DNA of 18,742 bases from Nioella sp964229645. GTDB taxonomy: Bacteria; Pseudomonadota; Alphaproteobacteria; Rhodobacterales; Rhodobacteraceae. The DNA lies in the NCBI RefSeq assembly GCF_964229645.1, contig NZ_CAXREX010000120.1, positions 1 to 18,742 of the forward strand, given 5' to 3'. Shown here piece after piece: positions 1 to 7,722 of the stretch; the stretch's first letter is position 1, and each line of letters starts with the position of its first letter. The notes beneath the pieces were generated by a model. The model was not told the origin of the DNA and ran no database searches. It saw only the letters and a program-made list of their open reading frames with translations. Position numbers and translations under genes: made by a program.

Positions 1-2
1 AC

Positions 3-23
3 CGGAAATCGCGGCGATTTCCG
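3..23 (-). terminator. Hairpin just downstream of smpB, possible terminator
   Basis: Two perfect 10-base arms (3-12 and 14-23) surround a single central base, so in RNA the stem would have about 8-9 pairs and a tight loop. It begins 2 bases after the smpB stop codon at 26-28. The window ends before a T-tract could be seen on the minus strand, so an intrinsic terminator is likely but not proven. Confidence 0.45.
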
Positions 24-25
24 CT

Positions 26-505
26 TCAGCCACGCTCGCGCAGCAGCCGGGCCTTCTGGCGGTTCCAGTCGCGCTTGGCCTCGGTTTCGCGCTTGTCCTG
101 GGTCTTCTTGCCCTTGGCGATGCCGATCTTCAGTTTCACGAAGCCCTTGTGGTTGAAATAGAGCACCAACGGAACCAGAGTCATGCCCTGCCGCTGCGTG
201 GCGTTCCACAGACGCGCCACTTCCTTGCGACTGGCCAGGAGCTTGCGGCGACGACGTTCCTCGTGCCCCCAGGTCTTTGCCTGCTCGTAGGGTGCGATGT
301 AGCTGTTTACCAACCACAGCTCGCCGTTTTCAACGGCCGCGTAGCTTTCGGCGATGTTCGAGCCGCCCTTGCGCAGGGACTTCACCTCGGACCCTTCCAG
401 CACGATCCCGCATTCGAGATCATCCTCGATCGCATAATCGTAGCGCGCCCGCCGGTTCTCGGCGATCACCTTGTAGTTCGGGTCTGATTTGGGTTTCTTG
501 GCCAT
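26..505 (-). CDS. smpB: SsrA-binding protein SmpB
   Basis: SmpB binds tmRNA (SsrA) and delivers it to stalled ribosomes for trans-translation in the cytoplasm. The 159-residue protein has the usual family length. It starts MAKKPKSDPNYKVIAENRRA and shows the core motifs GIVLEGSEVKSLR and NIAESYA. The C-terminal tail is basic and lysine/arginine-rich (KGKKTQDKRETEAKRDWNRQ), the part of SmpB that enters the decoding centre. The reading frame extends 13 codons further upstream, but the extra residues do not look like SmpB, so the ATG at 505-503 is chosen. The gene is transcribed away from the secreted-protein gene at 632. No ssrA gene is visible in the window. Identification is very secure. Confidence 0.97.
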   Translation of the reverse strand: MAKKPKSDPNYKVIAENRRARYDYAIEDDLECGIVLEGSEVKSLRKGGSNIAESYAAVENGELWLVNSYIAPYEQAKTWGHEERRRRKLLASRKEVARLWNATQRQGMTLVPLVLYFNHKGFVKLKIGIAKGKKTQDKRETEAKRDWNRQKARLLRERG

Positions 506-631
506 GGTCCGCCCGATGTAATGTGGCGCAGGCGTGCTGTCCACTGGCAGAGCGGCGGGGCCTGCGCACGAGACCGAATTATGCTAGGCTCCAAGTGATT
601 TCAGATCGTGCTTTTTCGCGTAGGAGGTTCC

Positions 632-1486
632 ATGCGTCTGTTGCTTGCGTTGTTTCTGATCGTTCTGCCCGCCACCCTTGCCGCACAGGAACGGGGGCGG
701 ATGCTGGCCTACCTCGGCCCCGCCGGGCAGGGGCGCACCACCATGCTGATGATCGTCACACCTTCGACGGTCGCGATCAACCCCGGCGAGGACGGCGCGC
801 TTGTGGCCGATCTGACCGGACGCACGATCCGGGTCTGGGACGCGCGCGGCGGTCGCTTCGTCGATCTCGGGCAGGCCGCACGAATGGCCGAGGCCATGGG
901 CGGCGGCACGATGGGCAACACCGCCGCGCTTGAAGCCGCGCAGGCGCAGATCGCGGCTCAGATGCAGGGCATGCTGGAAGGCATCGACCCCAACCAGCGC
1001 GCCGCCGTGCAGGCCGCCATAGAAGGCGCTGTGGGTATCGGTGGCGGTCAGCATGCGCCCGGCACCATGTTGAGCGGCGGTGCACAGCACCGCGTCGGCA
1101 TGGCGGGCGCGCTGATGCACGACCCCGACCTGATGATCCTTGACGAACCGACGCCCCCTTACCTCGGCCATGACACCGTTCTTGCGCGCATCCTGTCGGT
1201 CGAGGGCGTGCCCCTACGCGACTATACGCTTGCGCCGGCCGAGGCGCTGCCCGGTATCGAGGAGGTGCTAGAGGTGCTGCGCCAGCTGCAACGCCTGCAT
1301 ATCGAGATTACTGGCGGCCCAATCCCGCATCAGGCGCTGATCCCCGATTTCTCGGTACTGCAGCCCTACGGCTTCGCGGTGGCGATCGAAGACCGCGTGC
1401 AGGGCGAACGGTGGGAACTGGGCCGCTATGCCCGGGTCAACATGCGTTTCGACGGGGCCGGAATGCCGGTCTGGGACGAGGAGTGA
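632..1486 (+). CDS. Secreted protein of unknown function carrying ABC-ATPase-like motifs
   Basis: The start at 632 is set by a strong Shine-Dalgarno (AGGAGG at 622-627) and by a clear signal peptide (MRLLLALFLIVLPATLAAQ), giving 284 residues exported to the periplasm. A Gln- and Ala-rich helical stretch spans about residues 95-135. I do not recognise a family with certainty; it resembles the small secreted proteins common in Rhodobacteraceae. The oddity is three motifs in ABC-ATPase order: GPAGQGRTT (residues 29-37, Walker A-like with Arg in place of Lys), LSGGAQHRVGMAGAL (147-161, signature-like) and MILDEPT (168-174, Walker B-like). No Q-loop or switch histidine is evident. A periplasmic protein would not be expected to hydrolyse ATP, so this may be resemblance or a remnant. 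Its stop directly abuts the stop of the convergent trmO-like gene. Confidence 0.85.
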   Translation: MRLLLALFLIVLPATLAAQERGRMLAYLGPAGQGRTTMLMIVTPSTVAINPGEDGALVADLTGRTIRVWDARGGRFVDLGQAARMAEAMGGGTMGNTAALEAAQAQIAAQMQGMLEGIDPNQRAAVQAAIEGAVGIGGGQHAPGTMLSGGAQHRVGMAGALMHDPDLMILDEPTPPYLGHDTVLARILSVEGVPLRDYTLAPAEALPGIEEVLEVLRQLQRLHIEITGGPIPHQALIPDFSVLQPYGFAVAIEDRVQGERWELGRYARVNMRFDGAGMPVWDEE

Positions 1487-1963
1487 TCATGCCCCCGGCG
1501 GCACGTCGATAGACGCTTTCCACGGCTTGATATCCAACAGGGGCGTGTCGTCGTAGCAATCGATGGCGTCGATGGTCAGAACGCCAGTATCCCGGTCGAG
1601 GCCCTGAAGGATCACCACCGCCATTGCGATCGGGTTGGGCCTTGCCGGGGATCGCAAAGCGAATGTCCCGCGCGTGCCCTTGGCATGGTGCGGGTTCTGC
1701 ACCGCGATGTTTCGCGGGGCCTTGTCCATCCAGTAGAGCAGCACGACCGGGCTACCTGCCTCCAGCCCTTCCAGGCACGGGATGTAGGCCGGGTCGAGGT
1801 CGATCCTTGCCCCCTGCCCGGTTTCGCGCGCCTGGACGAGGTTCTTGGGGCCATGGCCCTTGAACCATTGGGTGCGTATCCGACCGATGAAGGTGACGCC
1901 CGCTTCGGCCCGGTCAGCCGGGTCGAAGGGCAGGGTCACCTCGCCATCGCGGATCTCGCCCAT
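1487..1963 (-). CDS. trmO: TrmO/TsaA-family tRNA N6-methyltransferase
   Basis: TrmO proteins use SAM to methylate N6-threonylcarbamoyladenosine at position 37 of certain tRNAs. The 158-residue protein is one YaeB/TsaA beta-barrel domain. Family motifs are visible: FIGRIRTQW near the N-terminus, GTFALRSPARPNPIAMAVV in the middle (the conserved S-P-x-R-P-N-P-I core), and YDDTPLLDIKPW near the C-terminus (usually DGTPxLDIKP). It lacks the C-terminal extension of longer E. coli-type TrmO. The ATG at 1963 is chosen because the preceding 22 codons of the open frame lie over the dapA 3' end. The gene starts 10 bases after the dapA stop, so the two are probably cotranscribed. The family is secure; the exact tRNA target is inferred. 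Confidence 0.88.
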   Translation of the reverse strand: MGEIRDGEVTLPFDPADRAEAGVTFIGRIRTQWFKGHGPKNLVQARETGQGARIDLDPAYIPCLEGLEAGSPVVLLYWMDKAPRNIAVQNPHHAKGTRGTFALRSPARPNPIAMAVVILQGLDRDTGVLTIDAIDCYDDTPLLDIKPWKASIDVPPGA

Positions 1964-1973
1964 GGTGCCGGGA

Positions 1974-2849
1974 TCAGTCCAGGATGCCGGCGTGCTGCAT
2001 AGCGGCCCGGATCGCGGCCTTGGTGCCATCGGTCAGCCCGACGAGCGGCAGGCGCACGTCCTCGGAACAGCGGCCAAGCAGCGAGAGGCCATATTTTGCC
2101 CCGGCCAGACCGGGTTCGAGGAAGATGGCCTCATGCAGCGGCATCAGCCGGTCCTGGAACTCCAGCGCCTTCGCGTAGTCGCCCGCCAGGGTTGCCGCTT
2201 GGAACTCGGCGCACAGGCGCGGGGCGACGTTGGCGGTCACCGAGATGCAGCCGACACCGCCATGGGCATTGAACCCGAGCGCCGTGGCGTCTTCACCGGA
2301 CAGCTGGATGAACTCCTTGCCACAGCTTGCGCGCTGCATGCTGACCCGCTCCAGCTTGCCGGTGGCATCCTTGACCCCGATGATCGACGGCAGCTTGGCC
2401 AGTTCGCCCATCGTGGCCGGGGTCATGTCGATGACGGAACGGCCGGGGATGTTGTAGATCACGATCGGCAGGTCACAGGCCGCGGTCAGCGCGGTGTAAT
2501 GCGCGATCAGGCCAGCCTGCGTGGGCTTGTTGTAGTAAGGCGTCACCACGAGACCCGCGTCGGCCCCCACGGCCTTGGCATGCTGCAGGAAGCGGATTGC
2601 CTCGATGGTGTTGTTGGACCCCGCGCCGGCGATCACCGGAACCCGGCCCGCGGCGGCGGCGACCACGGCTTCGATCACCTGCTCATGCTCTTCGTGGGTC
2701 AGCGTCGGGCTTTCTCCGGTGGTGCCCACGGGAACCAGGGCCGAGCTGCCTTCGGCAATCTGCCAATCGACAAGTTTCTTCAGCGTGTCAAAATCCACCG
2801 CGCCGTCCTTGAACGGCGTGACCAATGCGGGCATCGAGCCTTTGAACAT
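1974..2849 (-). CDS. dapA: 4-hydroxy-tetrahydrodipicolinate synthase
   Basis: DapA condenses pyruvate with aspartate semialdehyde, the first committed step to diaminopimelate and lysine. The 291-residue TIM barrel has all key residues: T43-T44 in GTTGES, Y132 in IYNIPGR with R137, and the Schiff-base lysine K160 in IIGVKDATG. The YYNKPTQAGL motif is also present. The ATG at 2849 gives the canonical start (MFKGSMPALVTPF) and is preceded by a GGAAG-type ribosome site; the frame's 32 upstream codons are not DapA-like. The gene diverges from the lytic transglycosylase at 2996 across 146 bases. Diaminopimelate feeds peptidoglycan, so the neighbourhood has a cell-wall flavour. Confidence 0.97.
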   Translation of the reverse strand: MFKGSMPALVTPFKDGAVDFDTLKKLVDWQIAEGSSALVPVGTTGESPTLTHEEHEQVIEAVVAAAAGRVPVIAGAGSNNTIEAIRFLQHAKAVGADAGLVVTPYYNKPTQAGLIAHYTALTAACDLPIVIYNIPGRSVIDMTPATMGELAKLPSIIGVKDATGKLERVSMQRASCGKEFIQLSGEDATALGFNAHGGVGCISVTANVAPRLCAEFQAATLAGDYAKALEFQDRLMPLHEAIFLEPGLAGAKYGLSLLGRCSEDVRLPLVGLTDGTKAAIRAAMQHAGILD

Positions 2850-2960
2850 CACACGCTTCCTTTCATGTCTGGTGTCGCCGGGATCGGCGGAGGATCGCAG
2901 CCTTGGTGGCTGCAGCCCGCCTATTGCCAAGTAAGTGAGTTGCAAGCAAGGGGCGAGGCC

Positions 2961-2977
2961 CTATCCTTGCAGGATAG
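2961..2977. promoter_or_regulatory. Perfect 17-bp palindrome between dapA and the lytic transglycosylase gene
   Basis: The arms CTATCCT and AGGATAG (7 bp each) flank a TGC centre. The palindrome lies 18 bases upstream of the transglycosylase ATG and 111 bases upstream of the dapA start, in a divergent promoter region. It could be an operator for a dimeric regulator or a short RNA hairpin in the transglycosylase leader. No regulator can be named. Confidence 0.4.
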
Positions 2978-2995
2978 TTTCAACTCGGGTGCGCA

Positions 2996-4933
2996 ATGCG
3001 ACGGCTTCTTATCGGACTTCTCCTCTCGGCTCTGCCAACGGCCAGCCTGGCCACGCCCGAGGCTCTTGCGTCGGCCATCGCCGCGCTTGGCGCGCGAGAC
3101 TACCAGGCGGCAGCCAGCGAACAGGCGCAGGTCACGGACCCGGCGGCGGCCGACGTGGTCACCTGGATCCGGCTGCGCCAGGGTGAGGGGGAACTATCGG
3201 AGTATTTCGACTTCCTGTCGCGCAACGCGGATTGGCCGGGCCTGCCCTACCTGATCCACATGGGCGAGCGGAACCTTTCCGAAGACACGCCCCCCGCAAC
3301 CGTGATTGCCTATTTCGCCGACCAGGCACCGCGTACCGGGTGGGGGTCGCTGCGGCTTGCCGCAGCGCTTTGGGAAAGCGACCGGCGCGAGGAAGCCATG
3401 GCCGAGGCGATCCGCGCCTGGACCACCATGTCGCTTTCCGAGGAAGAACATGACCAGTTCATGATCGACTGGCCCCGCACGTTGCGACGGTTCCATGAAG
3501 CGCGGCTGGACCACCTGCTCTGGCAGGGCGAAGCGAGCCAGGCCGAGCGCATGTTCCCGCTGGTTAGCGAGGGATGGCAGCGCCTTGCGCAGGCGCGCAT
3601 TCTGTTGCGCGCGCGTCGGCCCGGGGTGAATGCGGCGATTGACGCGGTGCCCTCGTCATTGCGGGATGATCCGGGTCTAGCCTATGAGCGCTTCGTTTGG
3701 CGCATGCGCGAGGGGCTTTGGGAAAGCGCGGGAGAGCTGATTCGGGAGCGGTCCGGATCGGCTGCGCAACTGGGCCGCCCGTCAGAATGGGCCGATCGGC
3801 GCCGGATCATGGCCCGCGACCTGATGCGTGATGGCGACCTGCGCGGTGCCTACGAAATTGCCGCCAACCATCATATCGACCCCGACGAGGATTACCTGAA
3901 CTATTCCGACCTGGAATGGCTGGCAGGCTACACGGCCCTGCGCCTGGGGGATGCCGCAACGGCGGCTGAGCATTTCTCGCATTTCCGCGCTTCGGTGGAA
4001 TCTCCCATCTCGATGGGGCGTGCGGGCTATTGGCTGGGCCGCGCTCAGGAAGCCCTGGGCAATACTGATGCCGCCGCGCAGGCCTACGCCATGGGTGCGC
4101 GGTACCAGTCGAGCTTCTACGGCCAACTTGCGGCAGAGCGCGGCAGACTGCCGACCGACCCCGCCTTCCTGGGCCAGGAACACTTCGGCGACTGGCGCAC
4201 GGCAGAGTTCGTCAATACCACCGTCTTTCGCGCCGCCGTGCGCTTGCTGGAGGCGGGCGAGATCGACCTCGCCGAACGTTTCTGGACGCATCTGACGGAA
4301 AGCCTGCCCCGGCAGCAGGCCGGACAGCTGGCCGACATGGCGCTGGAACTGGGCGAACCGCATATCGCGCTGATGATCGCCAAGCGGACAGCGGGCTACG
4401 GCAACGAGATCATGCGCGCCTACTATCCGCTGTCGACCGAGCTTCTGGCATATGACCTGCCGGTGTCGGACCGCCTGGTCCACTCGATCGCACGCCGCGA
4501 GAGCGAGTTCGACCCAACCGTGGTCAGCCATGCCGGCGCGCTTGGGCTGATGCAGGTGATGCCGCGCACAGGCCGCGAGATGGCGCGGCGCTTGGGCGTC
4601 GCCTTCAGCGAAAGCCGGATGCATGACGACCCCGCCTTCAACGCCACCCTCGGGGCGGAATATCTCAACCTGCTGATCGAGGAGTTCGGCCCCAACCCGG
4701 TGCTGATTGCGGCGGCCTACAACGCCGGCCCGAGCCGCGCCGAGCGGTGGATGGAGCTTTACGGCGACCCGCGCGACCCAAGCGTCGACGTTGTCGACTG
4801 GATCGAGGCGATCCCGTTTCGCGAAACCCGCAACTACGTCATGCGGGTGACCGAAAGCATGCGCATCTACGATGCGCTTCTGTCGGGGCGGCTGCCGGAT
4901 CAGAGCCTGAGCGAGCTTCTGCGGCAGCGCTGA
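2996..4933 (+). CDS. Soluble lytic murein transglycosylase (Slt family)
   Basis: Lytic transglycosylases cleave the MurNAc-GlcNAc bond of peptidoglycan, leaving 1,6-anhydro-MurNAc, in the periplasm. The 645-residue protein has a signal peptide (MRRLLIGLLLSALPTASLA) and a long alpha-helical superhelix of TPR-like repeats (about residues 20-480), like the U and L domains of Slt70. A C-terminal catalytic SLT domain spans about 485-625. Catalytic Glu502 lies in IARRESEFDP. The hallmark GALGLMQVMP and AAYNAGPSRAERW motifs follow, then ETRNYVMRV. Length and order match Slt70. The ribosome site before the ATG at 2996 is weak. The three-hairpin repeat lies just after the stop. Confidence 0.95.
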   Translation: MRRLLIGLLLSALPTASLATPEALASAIAALGARDYQAAASEQAQVTDPAAADVVTWIRLRQGEGELSEYFDFLSRNADWPGLPYLIHMGERNLSEDTPPATVIAYFADQAPRTGWGSLRLAAALWESDRREEAMAEAIRAWTTMSLSEEEHDQFMIDWPRTLRRFHEARLDHLLWQGEASQAERMFPLVSEGWQRLAQARILLRARRPGVNAAIDAVPSSLRDDPGLAYERFVWRMREGLWESAGELIRERSGSAAQLGRPSEWADRRRIMARDLMRDGDLRGAYEIAANHHIDPDEDYLNYSDLEWLAGYTALRLGDAATAAEHFSHFRASVESPISMGRAGYWLGRAQEALGNTDAAAQAYAMGARYQSSFYGQLAAERGRLPTDPAFLGQEHFGDWRTAEFVNTTVFRAAVRLLEAGEIDLAERFWTHLTESLPRQQAGQLADMALELGEPHIALMIAKRTAGYGNEIMRAYYPLSTELLAYDLPVSDRLVHSIARRESEFDPTVVSHAGALGLMQVMPRTGREMARRLGVAFSESRMHDDPAFNATLGAEYLNLLIEEFGPNPVLIAAAYNAGPSRAERWMELYGDPRDPSVDVVDWIEAIPFRETRNYVMRVTESMRIYDALLSGRLPDQSLSELLRQR

Positions 4934-4945
4934 TCGGGGCGTGTG

Positions 4946-5012
4946 TCGCCGCGCATCGCGCGTCGATCCGCGCGTTCCTGGCGGAACGCGAAGCGAATTT
5001 CGAGGAAATTCG
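4946..5012 (+). repeat. Three-hairpin intergenic repeat, copy 1
   Basis: This 67-bp element contains three consecutive perfect stems. Hairpin A has 5-bp arms at 4950-4954 and 4958-4962. Hairpin B has 8-bp arms CGCGTTCC/GGAACGCG at 4971-4978 and 4983-4990. Hairpin C has 7-bp arms CGAATTT/AAATTCG at 4994-5000 and 5006-5012. A second copy lies inverted at 7723-7790, about 90% identical by hand alignment. Both sit between convergent gene ends, which suggests a REP-like palindromic element or a bidirectional 3'-end structure. There is no T-tract. Confidence 0.85.
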
Positions 5013-5048
5013 AGCCTGCGCGATGATGAGAGCGGTCGCCCGGAAGGC

Positions 5049-5930
5049 TTACTCGACCTGCTCAAGTTCCCGCGCCCGGGCGCGCCAGAGCGTGAAGAGG
5101 CCAGCGGCCACAACGATGCCTGCGCCCAGAACCACGTTCCACTCGATGGACTCGCCAAAGACCACGATGCCAAGCGACGCGGCAAAGACGAGTTGCAGGT
5201 AGGCAAAGGGCTGAACCGCGCTGGCCTCGGCCACTTCGTAGCACTTGATCAGGGTGAAGTGGCCCGCCGCTCCGGTCACGCAGAGCAGGGCCATCCAAGC
5301 CCAGTCAACCGCGGTCATCGGCTCCCAGAACCAAAGGCCAACGACCGTCATCGCGACCGATCCGACCGTGCCGGTCCAGAAAAAGCTGGTGGCGGCGCTG
5401 TCCTTCCGGGCGACAAAACGGGTGAGCAGCCCATAGAGCGCAAACATCAGGGCCGAACAGAGTGGCACCACGGCACGGGGGTCGAAGACACCGAAGCCGG
5501 GTTCGAGAATGATGATGACCCCCAGGAAGCCGACCCCGATGGCCGCCCACCTGCGCCAGCCCACGCGTTCACCCAGAACGGGGCCGGAGAGGGCTGCGAT
5601 GAGCAGGGGGTAGCAGGCAAAGACTGCATGGCTTTCCACGAGGCCCAGCAACGTAAAGCCAAGCACCATGACGCAGATTTCGGTTACCAGCAGAACCGCA
5701 CGAAACCCCTGCACGAAAGGTTGCTCGGTCGCTGCCGCCGCACGCAGCCCACCCGCTTTGCGAGAGGCTACCGCCATCACGAAGGCCGCAAAGAACCAGT
5801 AACGGATCATCACCACCATCAGCACGTTGTATTCGCCTGCCAAGTGGCGCGAGATCCCGTCCTGCATGGCAAAGATGAAGGTCGTCAGCACCATCAGCCA
5901 GATGCCGGCCCGCGTGTTCTGCTCGCTCAT
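5049..5930 (-). CDS. EamA/DMT-superfamily transporter, inner membrane
   Basis: The 293-residue protein is almost entirely hydrophobic, with about ten predicted membrane helices in two EamA repeats of roughly 140 residues, the usual drug/metabolite transporter layout. Typical DMT features include the first helix IWLMVLTTFIFAMQDGISRH, the end of repeat one (LSGPVLGERVGWRRWAAIGV) and the end of repeat two (GIVVFGESIEWNVVLGAGIV), each with the family G-E before a helix. The substrate cannot be read from sequence; many relatives export amino acids or metabolites. The ATG at 5930 overlaps the mnmD stop (ATGA, 5927-5930), so translation is coupled to mnmD. The frame's 57 upstream codons lie inside mnmD and are excluded. 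Confidence 0.93.
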   Translation of the reverse strand: MSEQNTRAGIWLMVLTTFIFAMQDGISRHLAGEYNVLMVVMIRYWFFAAFVMAVASRKAGGLRAAAATEQPFVQGFRAVLLVTEICVMVLGFTLLGLVESHAVFACYPLLIAALSGPVLGERVGWRRWAAIGVGFLGVIIILEPGFGVFDPRAVVPLCSALMFALYGLLTRFVARKDSAATSFFWTGTVGSVAMTVVGLWFWEPMTAVDWAWMALLCVTGAAGHFTLIKCYEVAEASAVQPFAYLQLVFAASLGIVVFGESIEWNVVLGAGIVVAAGLFTLWRARARELEQVE

Positions 5931-6601
5931 GGTTTTCGGCCTGTTGTCATGTGTCTCTTGCGCCCGTAACCCGCCTGGCGGGTCACGTCGAACCCGGCAG
6001 CGACAAGCGCACGTCGCACGTCGCCCGCCGCCGTGTAGGTCGCGAAGCTGCCGCCCGGTGCGGTATGGCGGGCAACCTCGGCCAGCAGGGCAGGTTCCCA
6101 CAACTCGGGGTTCTTGGCGGGGGCAAAGCCGTCGAGAAACCAGGCATCCGCCCGGCCGCGCCAGGCCGGAAGTGTCTGGCGCGCATCGCCTACGACAAGG
6201 TGAACCTCGATATCGTCCCGGACCAAGGGCTTTGAAGGGTCCGCCAGCAGCGCGGCGGTATCTTCTGCGAAGGGTGCGGTTTCCTGGAAGGCCGAAAGGG
6301 CGCGAAGCGCGTCGTCAGGCGCCATCGGGAAGGCTTCGAAGCTGGTGAAACGCAACCGCCCCTCTGGGACTGCTGCGGCCCAGGACTGCCGCGCAGCGAT
6401 AAGGTTGAGGCCCGTGCCAAAGCCAAGCTCCGCGATATGGAATCCCGGTGCAAACCGCTCTGGCAGGCCATTGCCCTCAAGGAAGACATGCCGCGTTTCA
6501 GCCAACCCGTTGTCGAGCGAGTAATAAGGGTCATCGAAGCGCTCGGACACGGGCACACCGCCTGCGTTCCAAAGGGTCCGGTCTGTCTGGGCATTGTCCA
6601 T
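5927..6601 (-). CDS. mnmD: tRNA (mnm5s2U34) methyltransferase MnmD
   Basis: The protein is the stand-alone methyltransferase half of MnmC, which uses SAM to convert nm5s2U34 to mnm5s2U34 in tRNA anticodons. It has 224 residues. The SAM-binding loop is AELGFGTGLN (about residues 57-66). The MnmC signature DAWFLDGFAPAKNPELW is at 152-168. The N-terminal WNAGGVPVSERFDDPYYS also matches the family. The ATG at 6601 is chosen because the family motif WNxxGxPxS begins just after it. The long open frame upstream runs antisense over the FAD oxidoreductase. The companion oxidoreductase half is the divergent gene 48 bases away, and the exporter gene overlaps the stop by 4 bases. Confidence 0.93.
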   Translation of the reverse strand: MDNAQTDRTLWNAGGVPVSERFDDPYYSLDNGLAETRHVFLEGNGLPERFAPGFHIAELGFGTGLNLIAARQSWAAAVPEGRLRFTSFEAFPMAPDDALRALSAFQETAPFAEDTAALLADPSKPLVRDDIEVHLVVGDARQTLPAWRGRADAWFLDGFAPAKNPELWEPALLAEVARHTAPGGSFATYTAAGDVRRALVAAGFDVTRQAGYGRKRHMTTGRKP

Positions 6602-6649
6602 GGCCTGACCTATGAAGGGTTCCGACAGCTTCGGCAAGCGGGGTCGATC

Positions 6650-7684
6650 ATGGTGGATGTAACGGTCAGGGGGGCGGGGATCTTCGGTCTCTGCGTCGCG
6701 TGGGCCTGCGTGAAACGCGGGGCGTCGGTGCGTGTGATCGACCCGGGCGGAGTGGCCGCCGGGGCCTCGGGCGGTCTTGTCGGCGCGCTTGCCCCGCACA
6801 CGCCCGAACGCTGGAACGACAAGAAAGAGCTGCAGTTCCAGAGCCTCGACATGGCCGAAGCCATGTGGGCGGACGTGGCCGATGTGGGCGGTCGCGACCC
6901 GGGCTATGCCCGCACCGGCCGGATTCAGCCCGTGGGGGCGCTGGAGATCGCCACCGAACGTGCCCGCAATGCCGAAGAGCTGTGGAAAGGCCGCTACACG
7001 TGGCAGGTTCGCGACGTGCGCGACTTCGGTGAATTCGCGCCGGTCACGCCGTCGGGGCTGGTCATTCATGACACGCTGACCGCGCGCGCCAACCCGCGCA
7101 AGGCAACGCAGGCGCTGGCCGCCGCCCTTGTGGCAAAGCGGGTCGAGATCCTGACCGAGGGTCGCGAAGACGGTGCCGTCGTTCACGCCACGGGCGCATC
7201 GGGGTTGGTCGCGCTGTCCGAGGCACTGGCTTACCCCGTGGGCGTTCCGATCAAAGGCCAGTCGGCACTGATCGCCTTCGACGCCCGTGACCTGCCGCAG
7301 ATCTTCGTCGATGGCCTGCACGTGATCCCCCATGCGAACGGGACGACGGCCATCGGCTCGACGACGGAACGGGAGTTCGCCGACCCTTCCAGTTGCGATG
7401 GCGGATTGGACGATATCCTTGGCCGGGTCGTGCGGCTTGTCCCCGCCCTACGTGAGCGGCCTTTACTGGAACGATGGGCCGGACTGCGCCCGCGCGCCCG
7501 GTCACGCGCACCTATGTTGGGGGCATGGCCCGGTCGGCCCGGGCATTTCATCGCCAATGGTGGCTTCAAGATCGGCTTCGGCATGGCCCCGATCGTCGGT
7601 CAGCTCATCTCCGAGCTCATTCTGGACGGGCATGACCGCATTCCCGACAGCTTCCGAGTCGACGCGTCCCTTCCGAAACCCTGA
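6650..7684 (+). CDS. DAO-family FAD-dependent oxidoreductase, candidate MnmC2 half
   Basis: The 344-residue protein opens with a Rossmann FAD-binding motif (VRGAGIFGLCVAWACVKRGA, with GxGxxG at 8-13) followed by the acidic end of beta-2 (VRVIDPG). The GASGGLVGALAPHTPERWN stretch resembles the GASGN/GxxYP region of MnmC2. The C-terminal second FAD-contact region is ERWAGLRPRARSRAPMLG and then IANGGFKIGFGMAP, typical of DAO/ThiO/MnmC2 enzymes. Placed 48 bases from divergent mnmD, it is probably the FAD-dependent enzyme that removes the carboxymethyl group from cmnm5s2U34, normally fused to MnmD in E. coli MnmC. A ThiO-like amine oxidase role is the main alternative. Fold assignment is firm; the substrate is inferred from context. 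Confidence 0.88.
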   Translation: MVDVTVRGAGIFGLCVAWACVKRGASVRVIDPGGVAAGASGGLVGALAPHTPERWNDKKELQFQSLDMAEAMWADVADVGGRDPGYARTGRIQPVGALEIATERARNAEELWKGRYTWQVRDVRDFGEFAPVTPSGLVIHDTLTARANPRKATQALAAALVAKRVEILTEGREDGAVVHATGASGLVALSEALAYPVGVPIKGQSALIAFDARDLPQIFVDGLHVIPHANGTTAIGSTTEREFADPSSCDGGLDDILGRVVRLVPALRERPLLERWAGLRPRARSRAPMLGAWPGRPGHFIANGGFKIGFGMAPIVGQLISELILDGHDRIPDSFRVDASLPKP

Positions 7685-7722
7685 AGTGCCGAGGCTCCGC
7701 CCCGGATCGCCGGGCGGTGGCC

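Noticed and set aside
538..631. Promoter elements for smpB and the secreted-protein gene
   Set aside because: Only weak hexamer matches (for example TGGACA with a poor -10 on the minus strand) were found, not enough to call.
1845..3254. 469-codon plus-strand open frame across dapA and the start of the lytic transglycosylase
   Set aside because: It is antisense to dapA with its conserved catalytic residues, and its translation has no recognisable domain; it is a GC-rich shadow frame.
3782..5206. 474-codon minus-strand open frame opposite the lytic transglycosylase
   Set aside because: The sense strand encodes a full Slt with catalytic and signature motifs, and the antisense product is Arg/His-rich and featureless.
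6602..7333. Upstream extension of mnmD in the same open frame
   Set aside because: It is antisense to the FAD oxidoreductase and adds no MnmC2-like sequence; the family N-terminus begins right after the ATG at 6601.
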